Assembly (NCBI GenBank): GCA_946187935.1
Contig: CAMHSJ010000009.1
Span: 1 to 64,000 of the forward strand
DNA from: an uncultured Clostridia bacterium
GTDB lineage: Bacteria; Bacillota; Clostridia; Saccharofermentanales; Saccharofermentanaceae
DNA length: 64,000 nucleotides
Reading direction: 5' to 3'
Part shown: positions 49,452 to 58,537 of the stretch, piece after piece
How the letters are laid out: each line of letters begins with the position of its first letter
Numbering within the stretch: position 1 is the first letter of the stretch
Made by a program: the position numbers and the translations under genes
The notes under the pieces: generated by a model
What the model saw: only the letters and a program-made list of their open reading frames with translations
The model's database searches: none
Told to the model about the DNA's origin: nothing

Positions 49452-50744
49452 ATGAGCAACCACGTATTTAAGTTTGAAACTATCCAGATCCACAAGGGAC
49501 AGGAACAGGCAGATCCTACTACAGATTCAAGAGCAGTACCGATCTACCAGACAACATCTTATGTATTCCATTCTGCACAGCACGCTGCTGACAGATTTAA
49601 CTTAAGAGACGCAGGCAACATCTACGGCCGTCTTACAAATTCCACACAGGGCGTACTCGAAGAGAGGATCGCAGCTCTTGAAGGCGGCGTTGCAGCTCTT
49701 GCAGTTTCAGCAGGCGCAGCAGCAGTTACTTATTCCATCCTCGCAGTAGCAGGAGCAGGTGACAACATCGTTGCACAGAATTCCATCTATGGCGGTTCTT
49801 ACAACCTCTTAGACCACACTCTCCCCACATACGGAATATCCACTACATTCGTTGATATCCACAACCATGAAGAAGTTGCTAATGCCATTAATGACAAGAC
49901 AAAGGCTATCTTCATCGAGACACTCGGAAACCCTAACTCAGATATCCCGGATATCGATAAGCTCGCTGAGATCGCACACTCACACAAGATCCCGCTTATC
50001 ATCGACAATACGTTCGGTACGCCTTTCCTTATAAGACCTATTGAACACGGCGCAGATATCGTTATCCATTCCGCAACAAAGTTCATCGGCGGTCACGGAA
50101 CGACATTAGGCGGCCTCATCGTTGACAGCGGCAAGTTCGACTGGGTATCTTCGGGCAAGTTCCCTCAGTTCACAGAGCCTAACCCAAGCTACCACGGAGT
50201 ATCCTTCGTACAGGCAGCAGGCCCCGCAGCTTATGTTACATATATAAGAGCGATCCTGTTAAGAGACACAGGTTCAGCTATCTCACCCTTCAACGCTTGG
50301 GCACTCATCCAGGGCCTTGAGACACTCTCATTAAGACTTGAGCGTCATGTTGAGAATACCAAGAAGGTAGTAGAGTTCCTCTCTAATCACCCTCAGGTTG
50401 CTAAGCTAAACCATCCTTCGCTCCCTGATCACCCCCAGCATGATCTTTACGAGAAGTATTTCCCGAACGGCGGCGGCTCTATCTTCACATTCGATATCAA
50501 GGGCGGCAAGGAAGAAGCATATAAGTTCATCGACGGTCTTTCGATCTTCTCGCTCCTTGCTAACGTTGCAGACGTAAAGAGCCTTGTTATCCATCCCTAC
50601 GATACAACGCATGCCGAAGAGACACCCGAGCAGCTCGCAGCAGCAGGCATTACTCAGAGCACGATAAGACTCTCCATCGGTACAGAGCACATAGATGACA
50701 TCATCTGGGACTTAGAGCAGGGTTTCGCAGCAGCAAAGAACTGA
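49452..50744 (+). CDS. metY: O-acetylhomoserine sulfhydrylase (MetY type)
   Basis: The 430-residue Cys/Met-metabolism PLP enzyme begins FKFETIQIHKGQEQADPTTD. It has YGRLTNSTQGVLEERIAALEGG, IIDNTFGTPFLIRPIEHGAD and the PLP-lysine motif HSATKFIGGHGTTLGG, ending QSTIRLSIGTEHIDDIIWDL. It makes homocysteine from O-acetylhomoserine and sulfide; close relatives can also act on O-acetylserine. AAAGGAG lies before the ATG. First full gene after the leader peptide, with cysK next. Confidence 0.93.
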   Translation: MSNHVFKFETIQIHKGQEQADPTTDSRAVPIYQTTSYVFHSAQHAADRFNLRDAGNIYGRLTNSTQGVLEERIAALEGGVAALAVSAGAAAVTYSILAVAGAGDNIVAQNSIYGGSYNLLDHTLPTYGISTTFVDIHNHEEVANAINDKTKAIFIETLGNPNSDIPDIDKLAEIAHSHKIPLIIDNTFGTPFLIRPIEHGADIVIHSATKFIGGHGTTLGGLIVDSGKFDWVSSGKFPQFTEPNPSYHGVSFVQAAGPAAYVTYIRAILLRDTGSAISPFNAWALIQGLETLSLRLERHVENTKKVVEFLSNHPQVAKLNHPSLPDHPQHDLYEKYFPNGGGSIFTFDIKGGKEEAYKFIDGLSIFSLLANVADVKSLVIHPYDTTHAEETPEQLAAAGITQSTIRLSIGTEHIDDIIWDLEQGFAAAKN

Positions 50745-50782
50745 TAAAATATAAACTACAAAAACACTTGGAGGACAACAAA

Positions 50783-51712
50783 ATGGCAGGCATTAAAGAG
50801 AATGTTTTGGAACTTATAGGAAACACACCTTTGCTCCGTGCATCAAGATACAGCAAGGCGGCAGGCATCGAAGGCAATGCTCTCCTTGCAAAGCTCGAGT
50901 ATTTGAATCCTGCAGGTTCCGTTAAGGACAGGATCGCATATGCAATGATCGAAGATGCTGAGCAGAAGGGCCTTCTTAAGCCCGGCGCAACCATTATTGA
51001 GCCTACGAGCGGCAATACCGGCATCGGTCTTGCTTCTGTAGCTGCAGCTAAGGGATACAAGGCTATCTTCACACTTCCCGAGACGATGAGCGTTGAGAGA
51101 AGAAAGCTCCTCGCTGCATATGGTGCCAAGCTTGAGCTAACAGAGGGCTCCAAGGGCATGAAGGGCGCGATCGCCAAGGCTGAAGAACTCAAGGAATCGA
51201 TCGAAGGTTCAGTTATCCTTGGCCAGTTCGTTAATCCTGCCAATCCAGAATACCACTACAAAACAACAGGTCCCGAGATCTGGGAGCAGACAGAAGGCAA
51301 AGTCGATATCTTTGTCGCAGGTGTAGGCACGGGCGGAACGGTTTCCGGTACCGGCAAATACCTTAAGGAACAGAACCCCAATGTCAAAGTAGTTGCAGTA
51401 GAGCCTGCCACCTCTCCTGTACTCTCACAGGGCATTGCCGGTTCCCACAAGATCCAGGGTATCGGTGCAGGTTTTGTACCTGATACATTGGATACAACGA
51501 TCTACGATGAGGTCATTGCCATCGAGAACGAAGATGCATTTGCTGAAGGCAGACGTTTCGGAGTTTCCGAAGGCATCCTCGTCGGTATCTCATCAGGCGC
51601 GGCACTCAAGGCCGGCCAGATACTTGCAGCAAAGTATCCTGACAAGAACATCGTAGTTCTTCTCCCTGATTCAGGTGACAGATACTTATCAACAGCTTTG
51701 TTCGGCGAGTAA
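50783..51712 (+). CDS. cysK: Cysteine synthase (O-acetylserine sulfhydrylase)
   Basis: The 309-residue PLP enzyme has LIGNTPLLRASRY, the PLP-lysine block NPAGSVKDRIAYAM, EPTSGNTGIGLASVAAAKGY, GTGGTVSGTGKYLKEQ and SSGAALKAGQILA. It makes cysteine from O-acetylserine and sulfide. The ATG at 50783 follows GGAGGA; the upstream TTG at 50768 overlaps that site. It lies 38 bp after metY and ends in a strong terminator. Confidence 0.95.
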   Translation: MAGIKENVLELIGNTPLLRASRYSKAAGIEGNALLAKLEYLNPAGSVKDRIAYAMIEDAEQKGLLKPGATIIEPTSGNTGIGLASVAAAKGYKAIFTLPETMSVERRKLLAAYGAKLELTEGSKGMKGAIAKAEELKESIEGSVILGQFVNPANPEYHYKTTGPEIWEQTEGKVDIFVAGVGTGGTVSGTGKYLKEQNPNVKVVAVEPATSPVLSQGIAGSHKIQGIGAGFVPDTLDTTIYDEVIAIENEDAFAEGRRFGVSEGILVGISSGAALKAGQILAAKYPDKNIVVLLPDSGDRYLSTALFGE

Positions 51713-51749
51713 AAACTGTTAGTCACCTAAAAGCGCCGTTTAAGCAAAG

Positions 51750-51785
51750 AAACCCTCCGGAGCATTCCGGAGGGTTTAATTATTC
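51750..51785 (+). terminator. Terminator of the metY-cysK operon
   Basis: AAACCCTCCGGA pairs with TCCGGAGGGTTT across a short loop (GCAT), followed by AATTATT. The last bases touch the first repeat unit of array 4. Confidence 0.85.
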
Positions 51786-51952
51786 ATAGAAAATGTCCTA
51801 ATGCCAGGGAACGGTTTTATGAATCTGCTGTTCCAGATGCCCTATATTCAATAAATACGTCCCTATGTGTAGGAATTTATTATTGAATAAATGCCATGTC
51901 TATGTCCTGATTCTCAAGAAATGTCATAGGACCAGGGCACTATTTGTTGAAT
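51782..51952. repeat. Array 4 of 43-bp palindromic repeats, three units
   Basis: Units at 51782-51824, 51846-51888 and 51910-51952, exactly 64 bp apart with 21-bp spacers. The second has a perfect 9-bp arm (ATTCAATAA with TTATTGAAT); the first has ATTCATA with TATGAAT, a compensated change. The array fills the space between the cysK terminator and the terminator of the convergent transpeptidase gene. Confidence 0.85.
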
Positions 51953-51961
51953 CTCAGGCAT

Positions 51962-51990
51962 AAGAAAAGGGATGCCGGTGGCATCCCTTG
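51962..51990 (-). terminator. Terminator of the ChW L,D-transpeptidase gene
   Basis: On the minus strand AAGGGATGCC pairs with GGCATCCCTT across a 3-nt loop, followed by TTCTTATG. Confidence 0.7.
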
Positions 51991-52012
51991 AGTTGTTGGG
52001 GTTGATCGAGCA

Positions 52013-53452
52013 TCATCCGCGGTAGACAACGACTCTCGTTCCGTTGCCGCAGTGATCGTATACCCACTTGGCATTATCGATTTCCATACGGATGCAGCCG
52101 TGTGACAGGTGCATGCCTACTCTGCCTTCTGCGATCGTGCCGTCCTTATTGTAAAGGACACTGTGCATATAGTAAGCGCCGTGGAACCTGCACGCATAGT
52201 GACAATAGAAACCATTGGATGAGACGAAATACTTTACTCTGTCCTTGATGGCATATGTGCCTGAGGGAGTAGGTGTTGTGTCAGCACCGGGTCCGACGTC
52301 AAAATACTTGATGAGACGCCAGTTGTTCTGGCTGCCTTCGAAGATTCCGCACTTGGAGTGAGTGTAGTCGATCATGATAAGGTACTGGGTCTTGCTCGTC
52401 TGGGATCTCGCACGGTTCTCCATGTTGATGCGTATCCAGGAAACGTCATGTGATGTAAAGCTCTGGTTGCTCTGAACACCTGCTACAGTGGCAGGGCTTG
52501 CAAAACCCTTGCGGACGAGAACGATCTGGATCGCCTCTACTCTGAAGGAATCCTGAATAGTTCCTGATGTCTGACCGTTCTTTGCCCAGTTAAGCCAGCC
52601 GAATCCCTGACAGTGGGTACGGTAATAAATGTCATAACTGTTAGCTATATTGCCTGACAGGACGATCTCTATCGCCTCAAGTCTTAATGAACTGCCTGTC
52701 GTTCCTGCTGTCGCACCGTCGGCAACGGGATTCTGCCATCCGACGTTCTGGCAATGAGCCTTATATACGACGCCGCCGTCACAGCCGTCGCTCAGCTTGA
52801 TCTGGATGGACTCGACCCTTAAGGATCTTCCTGTGGTTCCTGAAACGGATCCGTCGGAGCGCCAGTCCTGCCATCCGATATTCTGTACGTGTGTGCGGTA
52901 GTTGACAGAAGGATTTGTCTGGACCTGAGAGGTGGGTATGATCTTTACCTGGATTTCCTCGACTCTTAAGGATTTTCCTTCTGTGCCTGCAACTGCGCCG
53001 TTGTAGACCCAGCCCTGTGCATCGCCATAGTTCTGGACGTGAGCTCTGTAGACAACTGAATAGTAGTTTGCCAAAGCTCCTGTGAGCCTGAATTCTACAG
53101 CTTCGATCCTGAGTGATCTTCCGACAGTGCCAATGGGCGTGCCGGCATTAGCCCAGTCTGTCCATCCGATATTCTGGATATGAGCCCTGTACTGGAGATT
53201 GCCCGATACTCCTGAATTATTCTTCAGGTCGATGCCGAAAGCCTCGATCCTTCTTGACAAGCCTCTTGTGCCGAGTACTAAAGCGCCGTCAGAATTAACT
53301 GTCCCCCACTGGTCGCCTACGTTCTCGATGTGAGCAAAACCCTTAAGCTCGAATTCCGCTTCGGCATTGACCTTCGAAGCGGGAATAGCGATCATTCCGA
53401 GTGCGATCACTGCTGTCAAAAGAATCGAGATGATCTTGTGATTCTTAAGCAT
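52013..53452 (-). CDS. Secreted L,D-transpeptidase with six ChW repeats
   Basis: From the ATG at 53452 (after GGAAGGAAC) the 479-residue protein has a signal peptide ending SKVNAEAEF. About six ChW repeats follow (residues about 35-330; for example YRAHIQNIGWTDW, YRTHVQNIGWQDW, SLRVESIQIKL), then an L,D-transpeptidase domain with GMHLSHGCIRM near residue 455 carrying the catalytic Cys. It would make 3-3 cross-links or attach proteins in peptidoglycan; ChW repeats probably hold it at the surface. The frame stays open to 53677 but lacks a signal peptide there. It is divergent from the LtaS-like gene. Confidence 0.9.
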   Translation of the reverse strand: MLKNHKIISILLTAVIALGMIAIPASKVNAEAEFELKGFAHIENVGDQWGTVNSDGALVLGTRGLSRRIEAFGIDLKNNSGVSGNLQYRAHIQNIGWTDWANAGTPIGTVGRSLRIEAVEFRLTGALANYYSVVYRAHVQNYGDAQGWVYNGAVAGTEGKSLRVEEIQVKIIPTSQVQTNPSVNYRTHVQNIGWQDWRSDGSVSGTTGRSLRVESIQIKLSDGCDGGVVYKAHCQNVGWQNPVADGATAGTTGSSLRLEAIEIVLSGNIANSYDIYYRTHCQGFGWLNWAKNGQTSGTIQDSFRVEAIQIVLVRKGFASPATVAGVQSNQSFTSHDVSWIRINMENRARSQTSKTQYLIMIDYTHSKCGIFEGSQNNWRLIKYFDVGPGADTTPTPSGTYAIKDRVKYFVSSNGFYCHYACRFHGAYYMHSVLYNKDGTIAEGRVGMHLSHGCIRMEIDNAKWVYDHCGNGTRVVVYRG

Positions 53453-53546
53453 AAAAGTTCCTTCCATTTCTTCAATAAGTTTCTTTCTTATTAATTGAAC
53501 ACAGTTAGGATAACATATTGTCAAAAATAAGTGTATTATTGTTTTC

Positions 53547-56141
53547 GTGAGTAAGGAAATGTCAAAAAAGAATATCGGACGGATAATAGGGATCGTAATA
53601 ACTACGCTCCTGTTCTTCGTCTTATCACTGGTCATTACGTCAATGCTCTGGTGCCTTGATGTATGGCGCGAGATCACGGCATCTGAGATCGTCTACCATC
53701 TGACGGCTCCTCTTACGGGAACTTCTTCGGATGTGATGAACGACTTTTATTTAAGGGCTCTTCTCCCTGCAGTAATATTGACGCTCGTCTATCTTATAGT
53801 CAGGCTCATCCTGAGGAAAAAAGATAAGATCAAGGCGCTTAAGATAGTGACGGCAGCAGTATGGATCGCGCTTTTGCTCGGCCTTATACTCACGGGACTT
53901 AAGTTCTGCATAAGATACGGGGTAGTCAAATACGTCGTCTCGCAGACCATGTCATCTGATTTCATCGAGAAGAACTATGTCTCGGCTGATGACGTTAACA
54001 TCACGTTCCCCGAGAAGAAGAGAAATCTCATCTACATCTATCTCGAATCCATGGAAGACACCTATTCTGATAAGGATAACGGCGGCGCTTTTGATGAGGA
54101 TGTAATACCTGAACTGACAGAGCTCGCTCTCGAAAACGAATGCTTCGCAGGTGATTCAGGAACATTAAACGGAGGTCTGGTCACTACGGGAACTGACTTT
54201 ACCATGTCAGCATTAGTCGCCCAGACAGCGGGCATTCCGATAAACAGCGGCATAGGCAATGCGGCCACTTCGTATGCAGACTCTTTCTATCCCGGCGCAG
54301 TAGTCCTGGGGGATGTATTGTCACAGGCGGGCTATAACCAGATGTTCATGTGCGGCTCTGTAGCTTACTTCGGAGGCAGGGAGCTCTACTTCAGGTCTCA
54401 CGGCGATTACACGATCTTTGATCAGACATATGCGCAGGAACACGACTACATACCACAGGGATATAACGTCTGGTGGGGATATGAGGATGAGAAGCTTTTC
54501 GAGTTTGCAAAAGATCAGATACTTGAGATGGCTTCCACGGGCGAGCCTTTTAACTTTACGATGCTGACGGCAGACACGCATTTCGAGGACGGATATGTAT
54601 GCAGGCTTTGCGGCACGGAATTCGATACGCAGTATTCGAACGTCATGGCATGTTCGTCAAGACAGGTCTCCCAATTCGTCGAGTGGATAAAGCAGCAGCC
54701 TTTTTATGAGAACACTACGATAGTTATAACAGGCGACCATCTTACGATGGATGCTGATTACTGTACGGCTATTGATACTGATTATGTCAGGAAGACTTAT
54801 GTGTGCATCATAAATCCTGCCTGCGGGACCGAGCTTGGCACCAGGCGTGAATACTCGACGATGGATATGTATCCTACGACGCTTGCAGCGCTTGGCTGTC
54901 AGATCCAGGGCGACAGGCTGGGACTCGGCACGAATCTTTTCTCTTCATCACCGACGCTGATAGAGCAGTACGGGTTTGACTATGTTGATACAGAGCTTGC
55001 CAAGAAGAGCCCGTTCTATGAGACGATAGGGCAGTTCGATCCTCTGTCTGCAGGCATAATGAAGCGCCTTAAATACATGGATGTTAACTGCATCTTAAAT
55101 GAGGACAACACTCTTGATGTCAGTTTCTGGGGCATAGAGAACGGGACACTGAGGATAGATTCCGTCAGAGGAGAATACTACACTTACGAAGGCACGCTTA
55201 TTGACGCCTGCGAATTTGAACTGACACCTGACAAGGTCTATAAAGCCACACTGGACATGAAGGATACGTCTTTCAGGGATATATTTACGGGGACCTTCAA
55301 GATATATGCGACAGACAGTGACGGGGCTGAACATCTGGTCTATATCAATGATGACAACACTTCGCCTCTGGGGTATGAGACGATAGAAGAGTATATCTCA
55401 GCAATATCTTCTCTTGAGGATGTGACGGTATTTATCTCAGTCAAGGATGAAGCGTCCATGAACCTGACGGAAGACGTTGTTGATGCATTTGGTCTTCTTG
55501 GTCTTGAATGCCCCGTCTATGACAAGTTCCATAATTCGTATGTCGGCATCGTCGGCGACGGCATACATATCGAGAAGACTTCGGAACTGATGCTCAGCTA
55601 TGAGGGCACTCTTTCTGACGGCAGCGAATATGAAGTGACCAGTGCGGGTTTTGAGAGCGGAAACTGCTGCTCTATAGAGATCAACGATGTTGATTATGCC
55701 CCTGACAGGAGAGGCTTTAACTTTGTCATCTACGATAACCTGACGGGCAGGGTGGTTGATAAGGTCTACTACGACCTGTACCTGCTGTCCGTAACGGGCA
55801 TAATGAAGGATGACACTGTCGATTTTGAATACAGCTACGATGAAGCCAGAGGCCTTCTGGATGTTACCATTACGGGAGAAAGACAGGCGATCCTTACAGG
55901 GCGCAATCTCTACGTCTATATGTACATCTGGGACCCTGATGACCCGGCTGAGAATACCAGGGTGGTCTTTACGCGCAAGACCGACGAAGAAGGTTCGGAA
56001 TACTATGTCTTAAAGGATCTCGATGTCTCAGGTTACGACATCTCGAACTTCGGCATGATGTATTTCTTTAAGAGCCAGGATACCGGATTCATAGACTATA
56101 AGACCAGTGTCATGGTCAATCTTTCGGATTACGCAGGATAA
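53547..56141 (+). CDS. LtaS-like membrane sulfatase-fold phosphoglycerol transferase
   Basis: The 864-residue protein has about three to four N-terminal helices (residues 10-130) and a large external alkaline-phosphatase-fold domain: NLIYIYLESMEDTYSD, LVTTGTDFTMSALVAQTAG with the likely nucleophile Thr, MLTADTHFEDGYVC, and TTIVITGDHLTMDADY. LtaS enzymes polymerise glycerol phosphate for lipoteichoic acid, while related ones decorate polysaccharides. The C-terminal 350 residues are extra strand-rich domains not in LtaS. The GTG at 53547 lacks a ribosome site; the ATG at 53559 has AAGGAA only two bases away. Start uncertain. Confidence 0.82.
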   Translation: MSKEMSKKNIGRIIGIVITTLLFFVLSLVITSMLWCLDVWREITASEIVYHLTAPLTGTSSDVMNDFYLRALLPAVILTLVYLIVRLILRKKDKIKALKIVTAAVWIALLLGLILTGLKFCIRYGVVKYVVSQTMSSDFIEKNYVSADDVNITFPEKKRNLIYIYLESMEDTYSDKDNGGAFDEDVIPELTELALENECFAGDSGTLNGGLVTTGTDFTMSALVAQTAGIPINSGIGNAATSYADSFYPGAVVLGDVLSQAGYNQMFMCGSVAYFGGRELYFRSHGDYTIFDQTYAQEHDYIPQGYNVWWGYEDEKLFEFAKDQILEMASTGEPFNFTMLTADTHFEDGYVCRLCGTEFDTQYSNVMACSSRQVSQFVEWIKQQPFYENTTIVITGDHLTMDADYCTAIDTDYVRKTYVCIINPACGTELGTRREYSTMDMYPTTLAALGCQIQGDRLGLGTNLFSSSPTLIEQYGFDYVDTELAKKSPFYETIGQFDPLSAGIMKRLKYMDVNCILNEDNTLDVSFWGIENGTLRIDSVRGEYYTYEGTLIDACEFELTPDKVYKATLDMKDTSFRDIFTGTFKIYATDSDGAEHLVYINDDNTSPLGYETIEEYISAISSLEDVTVFISVKDEASMNLTEDVVDAFGLLGLECPVYDKFHNSYVGIVGDGIHIEKTSELMLSYEGTLSDGSEYEVTSAGFESGNCCSIEINDVDYAPDRRGFNFVIYDNLTGRVVDKVYYDLYLLSVTGIMKDDTVDFEYSYDEARGLLDVTITGERQAILTGRNLYVYMYIWDPDDPAENTRVVFTRKTDEEGSEYYVLKDLDVSGYDISNFGMMYFFKSQDTGFIDYKTSVMVNLSDYAG

Positions 56142-56188
56142 TGCTATAATCGACATATAACGATAACTATATCGGAGGTGCCGTCTTA

Positions 56189-56548
56189 ATGCCCAGGCCT
56201 GTCAGAGTCAGACGCGTTTGCGAGGAACCCAAGTTCACGAGATTTGTTCCGACGGGAGCATCCGGATACGATGCGGTCGTGCTGTCCATAGAAGAATTTG
56301 AAGTCATAAGGCATGTTGACTACCAGAAGATGACGCATGAAGAATGCGCCAGGCACATGGACATCTCGAGGACGACAGTTACTGAGATCTATGAATCCGC
56401 AAGGTTTAAGGTCGCCGATTCCATCTGCAACGGCAAGGTCTTATGCATAGAAGGCGGCAACTATAAGGTCTGCGAAGGGGCCTCGTTCTGCAAGGTCAGG
56501 ACTGGCGACGCAGATTGTGATAAAAACGATCCCAAGACTTCAAGATGA
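56189..56548 (+). CDS. UPF0251 / DUF134 predicted DNA-binding protein
   Basis: The 119-residue protein starts MPRPVRVRRVCEEPKFTRFV, has LSIEEFEVIRHVDYQKMTHE and a helix-turn-helix ECARHMDISRTTVTEIYESA, and ends with CCxx-like cysteines (IEGGNYKVCEGASFCKVRTG). This is the UPF0251 family; members are often beside iron-sulfur or nitrogenase-cofactor genes and may bind DNA and a cluster. GGAGGTG precedes the ATG. Target unknown. Confidence 0.88.
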   Translation: MPRPVRVRRVCEEPKFTRFVPTGASGYDAVVLSIEEFEVIRHVDYQKMTHEECARHMDISRTTVTEIYESARFKVADSICNGKVLCIEGGNYKVCEGASFCKVRTGDADCDKNDPKTSR

Positions 56549-56573
56549 CGGGGATCTTAACTAAATATCATAT

Positions 56574-56632
56574 GTGATTCTCCAAATCATCCGCAAATCG
56601 AGTGCCAATTTGAGAATGGTTTGGAGAATCAC
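56574..56632. repeat. Second-family palindrome, copy 3, extended
   Basis: The left arm GATTCTCCAAAT (from 56576) can pair either with ATTTGAGAAT, giving a 43-bp unit like copies 1 and 2, or with GTTTGGAGAATCAC, giving a 59-bp stem. The two are mutually exclusive. It lies between the UPF0251 gene and the ChW deacetylase. Confidence 0.6.
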
Positions 56633-56695
56633 AAAGTCAAAAACATTTTAAGTTGCGTTATAATTAATCCGTAATTATTATTTGTGGAGGCATTT

Positions 56696-58537
56696 ATGCT
56701 TAAGAACAGATTGCTTGCGGGCGTCCTGGCAGCGGTGATGAGTTTTTCTGTGCTGTCGTTTGCCGCGCCCGCCATCAAAGCGGATGAGACCGGGATCAAG
56801 CTCTCCGGCGTCGCCCATGTCCAAGATCAGGGCGATACGCCCGGCAGTTTTGAGAACGAGGTCCTTACGCTCGGAACAAGAGGTCTTGCAAGACGGCTTG
56901 AATCCATTACCATCAACCTCGATAACGGCACAGGCCTTGAGGGCGGCCTTGAATACAGGGTCCATGTTCAGAACATCGGCTGGACTGAATGGGTCAAGAG
57001 CGGTGAGATGGCCGGTACGACAGGCAGGGCTTTAAGACTCGAGGCTATAGAGCTCCGTCTTACGGGCGAACTTGCCGAGCACTATGACGTCAGTTATGCT
57101 GCGCACATCCAGGATTACGGCGATGCCCAGGGATGGGTCAGCAACGGTCTTTCAGCGGGAACCACGGGTGAGTCCAAGCGTGTAGAGGAGATCAAGGTCA
57201 AGATAGTCACAAAGTCTTCTGCTACAGCCTATGCGCCTGTTGTAGCTTACAGGACGCACATACAGAATGAAGGCTGGGAAGCCAAGTGGAGCACTAACGG
57301 CAATGTCAGCGGCAGCACAGGCAAGTCCCAGAGGCTCGAGGGCATCAGGATCACGTTGTCAGGCAATAATGTCTCAGGCAATATCAACTACAGAACGCAT
57401 GTCCAGGATATCGGCTGGCAGGACTGGGTGTCCAACGGCGAGCTGGCGGGCACGACAGGTATGAGCAAGAGGCTTGAAGCCATCCAGATCACTCTGTCAG
57501 GCAGCATCGCTGACAGCTACAATGTCTACTACCGCGTTCACATGCAGGATATCGGCTGGCTCGGATGGGTCTCGAACGGCGCCTCAGCGGGTTCCGACGG
57601 ATTTGCCGCAAGACTTGAAGCCATTCAGGTAGTACTCGTTGCCAAGGGAGCAACACCCGATACGACCCTTGCGGGCGTAACGCAGAGGACTTCTTACGGA
57701 AGTTTCTCTTCTGCAACTCCGAATCAGCTCATTGACTGCGGCATGTTCAGCGGCTGGACAACGATCGGAAGAAACACCTACTACATCACGAACGGGCAGT
57801 TTGCGAACGGCCTTACGACGATCGGAGGCTCCAAGTACCTGTTCAGGGACAACCTCCTCGTTAAGGGTGACAGGATGGTCATTGACAATGTCCTGTACTA
57901 CATGAATGACAACGGATCGATAATAAGGACCGTTGACGGAAGCAGGCCGATGGTCGCGCTTACATTTGACGACGGTCCGACCGTATACACGGGACAGATC
58001 CTTGATACGCTCGAAAAGTATAACTCCGCGGCTACGTTCTTCGTTATCGGATCCTGCGCTGCTGGAAGGAAAGCTGACCTTCAGCGTGAATATGCATTAG
58101 GATGCCAGATCGGCAACCACACATATAACCATCCGACTCTTACAAGATGCTCAGCAGAGCAGATCAGAAACGAGATGAAGAGGACTGACGATGTCATTGA
58201 GGCTGCAGTAGGCACGCGTTCAACGATAATGAGACCTCCGGGAGGATCGTTCAACCAGACGGTTAAGGACAATGTTGACAAGGCAGTCATCATCTGGTCA
58301 GTCGACACAAGAGACTGGGAGAACCGCGACTCGCAGAAGATCATAAACAACGTTCTCAACAACACGAGAGACGGTTCTATTGTCCTCATGCACGACAGGC
58401 TCTCATGCACGGCAACAGCCGTTAAGACTATTGTCCCCACACTGATCTCAAGAGGATATCAGCTCGTAACGGTCGATGAACTTGCGATGTTCAGGGGCGG
58501 CCTTAAGAACGGCAAGGCTTATTACTCGATCAAATAA
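56696..58537 (+). CDS. Secreted polysaccharide deacetylase with six ChW repeats
   Basis: The 613-residue protein begins MLKNRLLAGVLAAVM with a signal peptide ending near IKADE. About six ChW repeats follow (YRVHVQNIGWTEW, YRTHVQDIGWQDW, RLEAIQITLSG). Residues about 345-410 resemble glucan/choline-binding repeats (GRNTYYITNGQFANGL). The NodB domain comes last: LTFDDGPTVYTG, GNHTYNHPTL, RPPGGSFN, DTRDWENRD and IVLMHDR. It would remove acetyl groups from peptidoglycan or another glycan. Its repeat region closely parallels the transpeptidase at 52013, so one was likely copied from the other. Confidence 0.92.
   Translation: MLKNRLLAGVLAAVMSFSVLSFAAPAIKADETGIKLSGVAHVQDQGDTPGSFENEVLTLGTRGLARRLESITINLDNGTGLEGGLEYRVHVQNIGWTEWVKSGEMAGTTGRALRLEAIELRLTGELAEHYDVSYAAHIQDYGDAQGWVSNGLSAGTTGESKRVEEIKVKIVTKSSATAYAPVVAYRTHIQNEGWEAKWSTNGNVSGSTGKSQRLEGIRITLSGNNVSGNINYRTHVQDIGWQDWVSNGELAGTTGMSKRLEAIQITLSGSIADSYNVYYRVHMQDIGWLGWVSNGASAGSDGFAARLEAIQVVLVAKGATPDTTLAGVTQRTSYGSFSSATPNQLIDCGMFSGWTTIGRNTYYITNGQFANGLTTIGGSKYLFRDNLLVKGDRMVIDNVLYYMNDNGSIIRTVDGSRPMVALTFDDGPTVYTGQILDTLEKYNSAATFFVIGSCAAGRKADLQREYALGCQIGNHTYNHPTLTRCSAEQIRNEMKRTDDVIEAAVGTRSTIMRPPGGSFNQTVKDNVDKAVIIWSVDTRDWENRDSQKIINNVLNNTRDGSIVLMHDRLSCTATAVKTIVPTLISRGYQLVTVDELAMFRGGLKNGKAYYSIK

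Noticed and set aside
53453..53677. Longer N-terminus for the ChW transpeptidase
   Set aside because: The extra 75 codons would hide the signal peptide and overlap the divergent LtaS-like gene; the start at 53452 has a good ribosome site.
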